Source: Trifolium pratense (taxonomy: Eukaryota > Streptophyta > Magnoliopsida > Fabales > Fabaceae). From it: a DNA stretch of 64,000 nt. The stretch is from positions 32,388,635 through 32,452,634 of the forward strand of contig NC_060063.1 of NCBI RefSeq assembly GCF_020283565.1, in the 5' to 3' direction. Positions 1-10,239 of the stretch are shown here, in pieces. The position numbers and the translations under genes were made by a program. The notes under the pieces are model-generated. The model was not told where the DNA came from, did no database searches, and saw nothing but the letters and a program-made list of their open reading frames with translations. Each line of letters opens with the position of its first letter. The first letter of the stretch is position 1.

Positions 1-1899
1 AATTCATTTTTCTTTGTGTTCTTGAGAGAAGGGAGAGCTTGGGAGCTACGGCAAGAAGAAGAGCTAGAGATTCGAGATCTTCGTCGTGTTTTCTTCGAAT
101 CCAGGTATGAGAGTAGGTTCCTTAATCGTGGGTGACTCGAGGAAGGGGAGAATGTCGATTTCTCCTCACCCGAACTTCCTCCACCCTATTTTCGTTTTAG
201 CTTAGAACGGATTTTCTTGATAGAAATCGTTCCTAAGGTTCTTAATATGTTTAACATGCTTTTAACATGATTAATGAACGAAAATAATGGTTAAAAACGA
301 GTTTTATGAAAGATTAAACTCAAGAACTTTGTGTTCTTGAGAGTTTTGATGAAAAAGTGTTCAATCTTTACTTTTTCGATGTTTATGATGTAGATATGAG
401 AAATGAACTGTCCTTTTGTGTTTATCCATGTTTGTTATGTTTGAATACAAACTCTTTTGGGATTTATAACATGAAAAATGGGATTTTTGGGTGATTTGGC
501 GTAGAAAACGCAGGTTTTGAACTGTCCTGACAGGAGACACTCGCTAGGCCTTCGCTCAGCGAACGTGTGGCGAACAGCTCGCCACAGCTCGCTGCAGCTC
601 GCCATGAGCAGGTGATCCCCTGGTGAGGTTCGCTTAGGCTCGCTGAGCCTTCGCTCAGCGAATAGTTCGCTGATACTCGCCGTGAGTCAGTGACTTCCTG
701 ACGTTGTTCGCTGAGGCTCGCTGAGCCTTCGCTCAGCGAAGGCCACTGGGAACAACAACTTTTTGTTGATGATTGTAAGTGTAAACACTTGTAACATGGT
801 TTAATGGTATTCTTACATGATTGTTGATGCTTGTTGATGCTTGTTGATGCTTATAATGATTGTTAATCATGTTTGAAGTTGTAAATGACGAATATTAAGG
901 TTTTGTTAATCTTAATAATGACGTATGTTGGATAGTGTTCCACATAGTAAATGACGAGCTTTATGCTAAATTATTGTGAGTGAATTCATGAAAAATATAT
1001 ACATGCATTCATGAATTGTTGTTGTATATTGGATATTCCAATAAAGACGGATATCGTATTATATTTATCCGATAAAGACGAATATTAGAGGTGAGATACT
1101 CTAATAAAGACGAAACGGTACCACATGCATTAGATATGTCTAGGGTGACATTGCATGAAGTTGAAGCATTAGAATGCATTAGGTTATGTGTACATTTATG
1201 TGATAAGTGATATGTGACACATACTTGGATAATTGATAATTGATTGTGTGAGTATTCGATTATATGTGTTTATGTACTTATAATTGAACGGTAGATTGTT
1301 GATGAATATGTATGAGTGTATGATATATGCATGATTATTGAAGAAGTGTTTAAGTACTCTTTTACTTGCACTTGTATTTTGATTATGTGATCTAACTCTC
1401 ATGCTTTGTGTTATGTGCTGGACCGTTGGGGGTTCAGATTCTCAGGTTGAGGATCCCGATCAGAGTTAGAGGATTGCTCGTGCTCGTGGTAGTGCGCTTT
1501 TTGGTGAGGAGTTTAGCTTAGACTACTCCTTAGATATATTTTGTATATCTTTTTGACTGGGTTGTATAGAATTGCTCTGATTAGGTATTTACCGGGTCGG
1601 GTTATTCGTTTGAATTGTATTAAGCCCGTGATGGCATATTTGACCTTGCTAATCCTTTACTTTTTGTTGTAAACATAATATCCTTGTTGTTGATATGGCC
1701 TAGAGCCTAGGAATATTGTGTGAACAATTATGATATTGTATGATATACACTATGATCGATATTGCTTTTAATCTCCGTTGTGCTAGCATGATTTTAATTA
1801 TGCCGTGATTTTGTATTATAACATGTGACGCCTAGATTTTCTTAAGTGTTTTATTTATTTATATTCAATAAATTCGCGTTAAGGGGTTTGGGTGTTACA
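1..1899 (+). repeat. Diverged gypsy LTR, same family as gypsy D, cut by window edge
   Basis: The stretch shares long blocks with the LTRs of gypsy D (28216-30519): the segment around 125-200 (GTGGGTGACTCGAGGAAGGG and following) and the block near the end with the words GTTATGTGCTGGACC. It ends at 1899 in GGGTTTGGGTGTTACA, matching the gypsy D LTR end GGGTTTGGGTATTACA. The 5' terminus is outside the window. No PBS follows 1899, so it may be a solo LTR or a 3' LTR. Between 540 and 745 it carries short GC-rich palindromic words such as TTCGCTCAGCGAA. No coding capacity was seen. Confidence 0.8.
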
Positions 1900-2504
1900 A
1901 CCTCTGTTTTAGGCGCTAGATCTTTCTTTTACAGGTTCATTCAGCATCGTTATGATAGAGTGTTTAAGTACCGTTTTACTTACACTTATACTTTGATTAT
2001 GTGATCTAACTCTCATGCTTTGTGTTATGTGCTGGACCATTGGGGGTTCAGATTCTCAGGTTGAGGATCCCGCTCAGAGTTAGAGGGCTTGCTCGTGCTT
2101 GTGATAGTGCGCTTTTTGGTGAGGAGTTTAGCTTAGACTACTCCTTTAGATATATTTTGTATATCTTTTTTATGGGTTGTATAGAATTGCTTTGATTAGG
2201 TGTTTACCGTGTCGGGTTATTCGCTTGAATTGTACTTAAGCCCGTGATGGCATATTTAACTTTGCTAATCCTTTCTTTTGTTGTAAACATAATATCCTTG
2301 TTGTTGATATGGCCTAGAGCCTAGGGATATTGTGTGAACAATTATGGTTATTGTATGATATGCACAATGAAATATATTTGCTTTTAATTTCCGCTGTGCT
2401 AGCATGATTTAACTCTGCCGTGATTTTGTATTATAAGGGGTTTGGGTGTTACAGCCTCTGTTTTAGGCGCTAGATCTTTCTTTTACAGGTTCATTCAGCA
2501 TCGT
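1346..2504 (+). repeat. Tandem duplication of LTR end plus flank (two units)
   Basis: Unit 1 (1346-1950) and unit 2 (1960-2504) both begin GTGTTTAAGTAC and both end TTCATTCAGCATCGT. Each contains the last ~550 bp of the LTR followed by the same ~50 bp of non-LTR sequence, so the duplication happened after the LTR inserted. Unit 2 lacks roughly 60 bp present before the LTR end in unit 1 and has scattered substitutions. Unequal exchange or a local duplication are the simplest explanations. Confidence 0.85.
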
Positions 2505-3156
2505 GGCGAAGATCTTGTGTATGGTTTGCATAGCTTTGCCTGGTTGTTGCTAGTTCTTTGTATCAAGTAATCTTTATCTTTAAGCTTCTTTTTATTTGAG
2601 GTGTAAGGCCAAAGGCTTATGTTAAGATTCTTGCTTTGTTTCTTCTTTGGTTCCTGTTATTGCAAGTTTCTACTTGAATCAATTGAAATGTTTATATTTT
2701 GAGGTGTTTTTGTGATGCTCCCAGGGATGATATAGTCAAATGGACAAGAAAATTAAAGAACCATTACGCCTGTTTTAGACATGAACATAGAGGAGAAGGA
2801 GAGATCTTGTATATGATGAATTTGTGATGCTGCAAAGTCCATACCGTGTTCAATCAATTTTTTCTTTTTATTTTTTTTTTGTGATGTTAAGTGCTTGATA
2901 GGGTGGTGATTATGTCTGTGATTAGTGGCATGCTACTTAACTTGTGTCATCATACAAGTGTTGTAATATATATTAATTTATATTGTTTGAGAATTTTAAC
3001 CAAAATTTTGTATGGTACATTGTTTGAATGACTTATGTAGTGTGTTTTATTTTCTGATTAATAAAATTTGTGCAGCTCTTTTTAATTAAAAACGATTGGA
3101 TAAGCATTATATAAAAAAAAAAAACGATTGGACAAAAATAAGGTTTTTTTTTTTTA
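2505..3156 (+). other. Unassigned flank; possible terminal exon of an unknown gene
   Basis: This is the only low-copy-looking stretch in the left part. A pyrimidine-rich run ends in CCCAG at 2723. It is followed by an open frame of about 34 codons that reads into a TGA near 2829 and then AT-rich sequence resembling a 3' untranslated region. It could be the last exon of a host gene disrupted upstream by the LTR, but I do not recognise the peptide, and a chance open frame is equally possible. Near 3090-3135 a short sequence (AAAACGATTGGA) is repeated around an A-run. Confidence 0.2.
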
Positions 3157-3545
3157 AAACAAAAAGGATCTTTAATAGCGCTTGTTTGAAAAAGCGCTAT
3201 TAAACGTAGACCTATAATAGCATTTTAGAGCACGGGCGCTATTAAATGTTGTTTACATGAAGATTAATAATCGCGCTTTATGCTCGGGCGCTATTAAAGA
3301 TACGACAATAATAGCGTTTTTAAAATAAAGCGTTATTAAATCCCATTTCCGAAGCACTCTCTGGCAACGGCAGTTTACATATGACAGCGTTTTTCAAGAG
3401 AAGCGCTATTAAATGTCCATATTTGATAGCATTTTAAAGCGCTATTATAGCCACTCAGACATATAATAACGGTAGCAGTAATAGCACTTTTAAGCGCTAT
3501 TAAAAGCCAAAACAAGCGCTATTAAAGACCTTTTTTGTTGTAGTG
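3157..3545. mobile_element. Miniature CACTA-like element
   Basis: The right end is CCTTTTTTGTTGTAGTG, the complement of a CACTACAACAAAAAAGG terminus. The left end starts AAAACAAAAAGGATCTTTAATAGCG, a degraded mirror of it lacking the CACTAC tip. The interior is packed with subterminal copies of AATAGCGCT / AGCGCTATTA in both orientations, typical of CACTA (En/Spm) elements. At about 390 bp it has no coding capacity and would depend on a transposase elsewhere. A target duplication could not be fixed because the left tip is missing. Confidence 0.7.
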
Positions 3546-4034
3546 GCCCTTGATATATTGTTCTTTTATTTAGATTTAGATGAATGAGATTTAGGCTCTG
3601 TTTGGTAAAAATAAGCTATAAGCTAGCTGATAGCTGATGAGCTAGCTTATAGCTGAAAAGCTAGTTTATAGCTGATAACTGATGGCTGGTAGCTTATAGC
3701 TGAAAAGCTAGTAGAATAAAATTAAAGTGTTTGGCAAATTTAGCTGTTGTAAGTACAAAATGACATAAAAATACATGGTTAGTGGGTAGTTTTTGTTTTT
3801 GGTAAGTGTTAGTGGGTAGTTATTATAATTTTTAAAAAATAAATAAATAAAATTAATTAGGGTAAATATGGAATAAAATGAAAAGACTATAAGCTATAAG
3901 CTCATACGCTACTTGAAATAGCATCTCAAAAAACGCTATAAACTAGTTAGAGAAGCTCGTTATCAAACACTTCACATTTTTTTCAAACAAGCTTATAAGC
4001 TAGTTCAATAAGCTATAAGCTAGCTTATTGGACT

Positions 4035-5500
4035 TGTTGAGGCAAAATCCACTTTTGATGTTTTAAAGATTACAAACATCTTTAATTATATTTTAAATGA
4101 TTCTGATCATTTTGTTATCTAACAAGTGCTTTTGAGTGGCATAAGATTAAATAGATTCTAACAAACCACTTGCAAAGTAAAAATCCTGCAAAGCTGTTTC
4201 AAGACCATTCTAAGAACATTCTTAGCAGACAGACTGCAGTTTTGACAAATAAGCACGTTTTGGAATAAGTGCTTTCTGGTTTTTCAAGTCAACTAAGAAC
4301 AAAACAAATAAGCACTTTACAATGGATTTATGGACCAAATCACTACAGGAGATAATCTCTTTTGGGATCAACAACATGTGATGGAATTTAAGTATATGCT
4401 TTCCTAGTCACATATCATGAAGAAAACCATGAGCTTGATCAATTATGGTATTGGCCACCCAATGAATACATCTGATATAATATCATGGACCAATCACAAT
4501 GGAACAACCAGAGTTTAAACTATGAGTTGTATTGTACTTATGAAAAGTACACAAATGGAACATTCTTCCATGGTTTGTCATAGAAGTACAATTTTGTCTT
4601 ATATACTTTGTACAAACTCCAGCTGGTTTTATTCTCAAGCTAAGGCTACTACTGATCAGCCCTTAGAGCTATTATACAGCTGCACACCACAAGGAAGGAA
4701 GGATGAAGGTTCATCACTTTGGCTGGTGCAGTCAAGACTGTTCCAAGACTGAACAGAGAATCTGCACATTATGCAGAAGTTGTCTGCTGAAGGTAGAGCA
4801 CTGAGTAACAGCTCTATTTTGCCCTCTAACTGATATACTTGAAGGCCAAGTTTCAATCTCAAGCAAGCATCTATAAAAGGCAATCAAGTCCAAGGGAAAG
4901 AGCAAGAGTTTTCAAGCAATTCAAGTGATATAAATCTCATTCAATCTCTTTAGCTCATAGTCCTTTTGAAGTCACTCTTTTGTATCATAATCTGAGTTCC
5001 AATCTCTTTAGAGTGCTTTCATCTAAGCTTCTCTTTTATAGTGAGTCTGAAATTAAGCTTAGAAACAAATCATCTATATTGTAATTGCTCAAGTCAATAC
5101 GTGACTATTGATTGAGTGTTGATTGGTCAAGGTGACTAGGAAAGTTCAAAGCTCTAGGAGCTTTGTTAAGTTGTTGATCTTAGGTCAAGATCAAGGTGAA
5201 TTTGTAAGTATTGGATCTGTAACTTTTAAGTGATTCTAGTGGACAAACTCACAGGAGGTGGGGACTGGACGTAACCCAAAGATTAGGGGTGAACCAGGAT
5301 AACTCTTTGTGTTTATCTTCTTTCCCTTAAACTTTTATTTTCTGCAACTGTTTTTACACAGCACAGATCATTCTTAGAACGATCTCACTAAGCACAAAAA
5401 TAATTTTATCACTAACTATTTATTTTGTGACTTGAGTTTAAATTTTAAAAGGGTCACAATTCAAACCCCCCCCTTTCTTGTGAAAAACTTTGCTACTTCA
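4035..5500 (+). mobile_element. Solo LTR of a Sirevirus-like copia family
   Basis: The 1466-bp sequence begins TGTTGAGGC and ends GCTACTTCA. It is flanked by a perfect GGACT duplication (4030-4034 and 5501-5505). There is no internal domain, so it is the product of recombination between two LTRs. The 3' part (CCCCCCCTTTCTTGTG and a short tail) resembles the ends of the copia A/B LTRs, suggesting a related family. A TATA box, TATAAAA, lies at 4872-4878. The small ORFs inside it are not meaningful. Confidence 0.92.
4872..4878 (+). promoter_or_regulatory. TATA box of the solo LTR
   Basis: TATAAAA occurs about 60% of the way through the LTR, the expected position for the U3/R boundary. It would drive transcription toward the right flank. 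Confidence 0.5.
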
Positions 5501-5646
5501 GGACTTACCAAACAATGCCTTAATTCAGTGTACTAGTACGTGCTATTCTAGTTGTTTGATTCCGCATACCCATGTCAGTTTGGTCATACTTGATTACAAC
5601 TTCTGTTTTCGTCAAATCTAAACATATGTAGGTGGGTCGGGTCAGT

Positions 5647-6150
5647 TAGGGGTGCTCGCGATTCGGTTTGGATCGGTTTTGTGGCAAAAATCCATCCGAT
5701 CCAAAGTTAAAATTACTCGCGGTTCGGTTCAGTTTTGGATGGCTAATTAAAAAAATCCAATCCAATCCGATCCAATTTTGTGCGGTTTAATTTGGATCGG
5801 TTTTTGGATATCCAAATTACAAGTTAAATTTTATTTAATTAAATATTAATATTATAAATAGATGGTAAAATAATATATTTGATGTAAAATATAAGACATA
5901 ATATGTTAAAAATTAATATTTTGCAATATATCATACTAATAAATTGTTAAATAGCTATTAAAAATTATGTATGCGGTTTGCTTCGGTTTGGATCGGTTTT
6001 GAAAAATCAATCCAAAATCTGATCCGATCCAGCGGTTTTCACAAAATGACATCCAAACACATCCAAAAATATTCGTTTTTTTGCGGTTTTCGATTTTTTT
6101 GGATCGATTTGCGGTTATTTTTTAAATTGGTTTGGATTTGAGCACCCCTA
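5647..6150. mobile_element. Non-autonomous hAT element
   Basis: Terminal inverted repeats TAGGGGTGCTC (5647) and GAGCACCCCTA (ending 6150) are flanked by a perfect 8-bp duplication GGGTCAGT (5639-5646 and 6151-6158). Eight-base duplications and TAGGGGTG-type tips are diagnostic of hAT. The 504-bp body is AT-rich in the centre and carries repeated GGTTTGGATCGGTTTT words near both ends that act as subterminal repeats. No transposase is encoded. Confidence 0.92.
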
Positions 6151-6158
6151 GGGTCAGT

Positions 6159-6519
6159 TGACGGACAGAAGAGAGTTGGGTCATATACGGGTTTATTTGT
6201 ATCATAGCTCATATAATGTTTTCTTGCCGTGCCCAAAAGCTATTAAATTATATAACTTTTTAAATTAATTATAAAATTTTAGTCAAAAAAAATTAATTAT
6301 AAACTTTAGGATTAAATATATTTTTAATCTTCGATATCAACTTTTCATTTTTTGTCCCCTAATTTTTTTGGTCATAAAATGGTCCTTTAAAATTTTCTAT
6401 CATCAATTTTGATCTTGTTGTCAAAAAATTTTGATCACTAATATTACTCCTTCGGGTCACTATTATAAAAAATAAAATTATTTTTTAAGTTCATTAAAAA
6501 AATTCATGTATCTACCAAC
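6159..6519. other. AT-rich intergenic stretch with a possible Stowaway-type end
   Basis: No gene is seen. Near 6446-6470 the words TTACTCCTTCGGGTCACTATTAT resemble the start of common plant Stowaway/Mariner MITEs, but no partner end is visible before copia A begins at 6520. Confidence 0.3.
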
Positions 6520-7679
6520 TGTTGGAACAAAATTGATTTAAAAATGTTTGCCCCTAAATCTATAAAGGTTTTGATGATAACAAAGTATTAATAAACAATT
6601 GGAAGGACTAAAAATTTATTTTAAGTGCGCAGATATAAGCATCAGATAAGCTCTGAGTGAAGCTCAGAGGATGTGAATTCAGAAGTTCACAAGCGCTCAG
6701 AAGATGTTGGACTTCAGAAGTTACAACCTTCAGATGATGAAGTCTTCAGAACTTCTCGAGTGACTAAAGCTTCATCAACCTCTGAAGATCTTTTTGAAAG
6801 CTGTAAAGATTCCCTTTGCAAGTCAACTCTTCTACCAATGAAGAAAAGGACCTTTCAAGCCTGATCAGAACAGCTAATCTCGTTTTGTCTGTCCTTACTT
6901 GAGAACGTGGGTCTTCAGACTTGTTAGCTGAATAAGGAAAGTCTACTCTGCAGTAGTCAAAGTATCTGAAACTCTTACTCAGTTTAGATACAAACAAACT
7001 GCATCAAGACAGGCTGCTTGAAGACAAAAGATTATCAACTCCAACGGTTCTTTTTGCAACGACTCTTTTCTGGTGGTATATATACTAGAAGGATCAGTTG
7101 CATAAAAATAACAATTATTAAGGATTGAACGTGCGCTGAACAAACTCTGAATTCTGTGTATACAAGCTCTGAACCTCTTATCAAGTGTTTTTGCACTTTA
7201 GTCAAATACTCTGTACTCTTTGTATTTGCTCTCGTTAGGTTCTTCTAAGAGCATCTGTATACTTTCATATACTTTACAATTACTTGAGGAAACTTAAGCT
7301 TGTGTGCTTAAGTGTGAAGTCTTAAGCTTGTGTGCTTGAGCATTGTTGTGAAGTCTTAAGCTTGTGTGCTTGAGCATTGTTGAGAAGTCTTAAGCTTGTG
7401 TGCTTGAGCATTGTTGAGAAGTCTCTTGCTTGTGTGCTTGAGCAGGTGTAATCTTGTGTGATTATAGTGAAATCCCTTGGAAGTGCAAGGGGACTGGACT
7501 ACTCTCGTTTTGTGAGAGGAACCAGTATAAATTGCTTGTGTGATTTCTCTCTCTCTCTTAACTTGTTTTATTGTGTTATTTATCCGCTGCTATTGTAGTT
7601 AAGTTAAGAACTTGAAAAAGTTTTAAACTTGGCTAAAACACAATTCAACCACCCCCCTTCTTGTGTTTTCACACCTTCA
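6520..7679 (+). repeat. Copia A 5' LTR
   Basis: 1160 bp, TG...CA. A TATA-like TATATATA sits at 7077-7084. Positions ~7295-7446 hold five tandem units of about 34 bp built on CTTAAGCTTGTGTGCTTGAGC; copia B LTRs have only three such units, which accounts for most of the LTR length difference between the two elements. A CT-microsatellite and a C-run lie near the 3' end. Confidence 0.93.
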
Positions 7680-7680
7680 A

Positions 7681-7695
7681 TTGGTATCTAGAGCA
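7681..7695 (+). other. Primer binding site of copia A
   Basis: TTGGTATCTAGAGC follows the LTR after one base. Copia B has TTGGTATCAGAGC, which matches the usual initiator tRNA-Met complement. Copia A therefore carries an altered version in which CAGAGC has become CTAGAGC. Confidence 0.8.
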
Positions 7696-7749
7696 CTGGT
7701 CTGTTACTTTCACCTAACAGTGAGACAGTAAAGATCTTGTGAGAACACT

Positions 7750-8264
7750 ATGTCTGGAGGAGACGATAGTAGTACTAGAACTACCGGTGAAGCCGGTGAG
7801 GCCAGTGGTGCTGGTGGTGGTCCAAGAAATGCCTTTGGTTTTGACTACTTAAGTAATGAATCACATGAACATAGTGGCAATAGAAAAGCCCCTATATTCA
7901 ATGGTGATGCATCATTATTTGAGTGGTGGAAGGAAAGACTGTATAGCAATATTACTGCTATTGATCATGAGTTGTGGGATTTGGTTGAGCTGGGAGTAAC
8001 TTTTGAAAACTTAAATGAACATGGAAGATTGTCCATTGAGCATAGAAAGTTACTCACACCAGCTAACTTAAAAACCTACACTAAGCATCATAGAGTAAAG
8101 GATATTGTTGTTGGTGCTATTAGACATGAGGATTATGTCAGAATAGAGAACAAGTCTACTGCTAAATCTATCTTTGACTCTATGTGTGCTACCTATGATG
8201 GTAATGAAAAGGTTCAAGAGGCTAAGGCTAGTCTCTTGATAAGGCAATATGAACTATTCACTAT
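7750..8264 (+). pseudogene. Copia A gag, N-terminal part (interrupted by CACTA)
   Basis: The frame starts at ATG 7750 and matches residue for residue the start of copia B gag, with a small length change in the Gly/Ala-rich leader (GEAGEASGAGGG region). The segment FNGDASLFEWWKERLYSNI and following is the Gag N-terminal region typical of copia elements (UBN2/DUF4219-like). It assembles the particle that packages element RNA. After residue 171 the frame runs into the CACTA terminus; the CACTA lies exactly between two TAT copies, so the break is purely insertional. The coding sequence resumes at 12806. Confidence 0.92.
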
Positions 8265-8279
8265 CACTACTAGAAAAAT

Positions 8280-8600
8280 CTTAAATACCGACGGGCAAAA
8301 TCTGTCTCTAAAATGCCAATATTCCGTCACTAAGCATGTTAGAGACAGAATTAGAGACCGATTTGATTCTGTCTTTAATTTCCTCGTCTCTAAACTATCA
8401 GAGACGGATTTTATATTCCGTCTCTGATTGGAGACAGAATTTATCTGTCACTATCAAATAAACATCCGTCTCTAAACATTGAATTCAAAACATAATAAAT
8501 CCGTCTCTAATGGAGACAGAATTGTCCGTCTCTAAATTCAAATAATTCTGTCTCAAAAATTTTGTCTCTAAGCATAGAATTCCGTCTCCATATTGACAAA
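8280..8600. repeat. Left subterminal repeat region of the CACTA
   Basis: Many direct and inverted copies of CCGTCTCTAA / AGAGACAGAAT occur within 320 bp. In En/Spm elements such repeats bind the accessory TNPA/TNP1-type protein. Confidence 0.8.
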
Positions 8601-8849
8601 ACACATTTATACAATTAAATGCTTATACAATTTTTCAAATATTAATTTTTATCTACTATATGTAATTTATATAATTCTAGAATGTGAGAAAATCAAATTT
8701 CGATTGACACCAAATGTATGTCATTCTTACAAAGTATCAAGTGCACCACTAATGCACTAATTAAATATAATATCAAACCTAAAATTGTCATAGACACAAA
8801 AATTCATATAATTGATTTAACAAAAATACATAAAAGAAAGTAACTAAAG

Positions 8850-10239
8850 CTAATCTTCATCATCCATCACATCATTTTCATTAGCATCGATCTCATAATT
8901 TTCCTTATCACCTTCTCTTTCAAGTTGAACCGGAGAGTTTTGATTAATATTAGGCACAAACCTTCCAAAAATCTGCTCACAATGCTCCATCTTTTGTTTT
9001 AACATTTCTTGTTCAAGATTATTTTGCTCAAGTTCAACGGTTAATGCTTCAATCTTAGCCTCCGTAGCAGCAACTTTATCTGATTGTACCACATCAGTAG
9101 AAATTGAAGGAGAAAATTTCAAAGATTCTTTGATAGTGGCAGCTTGAGATCCCAATCCAAATATGTGTCCCTTCTTGTTAATGCCTCCAACAACTTCCAT
9201 GTATATACTATCATCAGATTGTTGGTTACTACCCTCACCTATTTGAGAATTTCTCTCAAACAATTTAGTTTGGAAACTTTCCTGAAAAATTGTAACTATT
9301 AGTATATTATTTACATTGCTAAAAGTTATAACTTAAACAAGATTAGTTTATACTTAGAGCTATAAGAGCTTGTTCTTTGTTAAACCACTCATTTGATTTT
9401 TCCTTTGGTTTATGCATTCTCTGATAAACATCAAAACATGTTGGCTCTCTATTCAATTCCATCCTCTAAAACAATAACCAACATAAATTTAGTATAATAT
9501 GTTTAAATTGAAATTCACTAAAGCAGATTTACTAACCATTTTTTTGGCATGTTCTCTGGCAGAAATGGATCCTCCACTGTGCACATTATGTCTAGCTTGA
9601 GACTTTCTGTTTTGTGTATTAATCTTAGAAATATTTTGCCAAGTTTCACCGTTCCATTGATCCCTTAATTCTTTTAACATATCTTCATCAATCCATTCAC
9701 TTTTATCTTTACCACTACGAACCTTGAACAAAGCATTTTTCAGGGCCAATGTTCCCCTACTATTAAAGCTTTTTTAATGCTAGCTTCATCCTTTTCAAGC
9801 CATTTGTATTTGGCCTACAAACAAACAATACAAATAGTAGTGTAAAAGTTGCAAACACAGTCTGTCATATGATAAGCATAGCCTGTATACAATTTTAATA
9901 GCATATATACAAATCTACACTCCAATAGAAACAACGATAAATTTAATAGCATATAAACACAATCTGTAATATGACAAGCATAGCCTGTAATGAAACAATA
10001 AACAATATTATCAATTGGATCCCATAATGAAACACAACCAGCACACCTCAATTACTTAATAAAATGACCTTAAAGTCTTCAAATAAAAAATCTCGTGTGG
10101 TCGAATCAACAGCACTCCAACATGACCATGCACCTTGAAAATTTTCTTTGAAGATTTTCGTAATAGCACCCCTCACTGTAGATTTGGGTTCGAAGCTGAA
10201 AGTATCAGAAAAATTACAATAAGATGCAATTTCAAACAT
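8850..10239 (-). pseudogene. CACTA accessory protein, TNP1/Ptta (Transposase_24)-like, frameshifted
   Basis: Four minus-strand segments assemble into a plant 'Ptta/En/Spm' protein. 10239-10110 encodes TVRGAITKIFKENFQGAWSC and on. 9815-9538 contains LKNALFKVRSGKDKSEW and GGSISAREHAKKM, then a GTTAGT donor. 9464-9363 encodes a short ELNREPTCFDVYQRMHK segment after an acceptor. 9281-8850, after TTTTTCAG, encodes a Gln/Glu-rich coiled coil (EAKIEALTVELEQNNLEQEM) and an acidic tail ending DDED. Proteins of this type bind subterminal repeats. In the 9815-9538 exon the frame before the A-run near 9770 does not match the frame after it, a one-base shift, so the gene is probably dead. A possible first exon lies near 11640-11695. 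Intron limits are inferred by eye. Confidence 0.7.

Larger units (their letters stand above)
3594..5519. mobile_element. Tourist-like (PIF/Harbinger) MITE, split by a solo LTR
   Basis: The left terminus is GGCTCTGTTTGGTAA at 3594 and the right terminus TTACCAAACAATGCC ends at 5519; they are imperfect inverted repeats. A TTA trinucleotide borders both ends (3591-3593 and 5520-5522), fitting the 3-bp duplication of PIF/Harbinger elements. Without the inserted LTR the element is about 455 bp. It is rich in AGCTATAAGCT / TAGCTTATAGCT words, so single strands can fold extensively. No ORF is present. Confidence 0.75.

Noticed and set aside
4522..4752. Short ORFs in the solo LTR
   Set aside because: Non-coding LTR sequence; overlapping ORFs on both strands without similarity to anything recognised.
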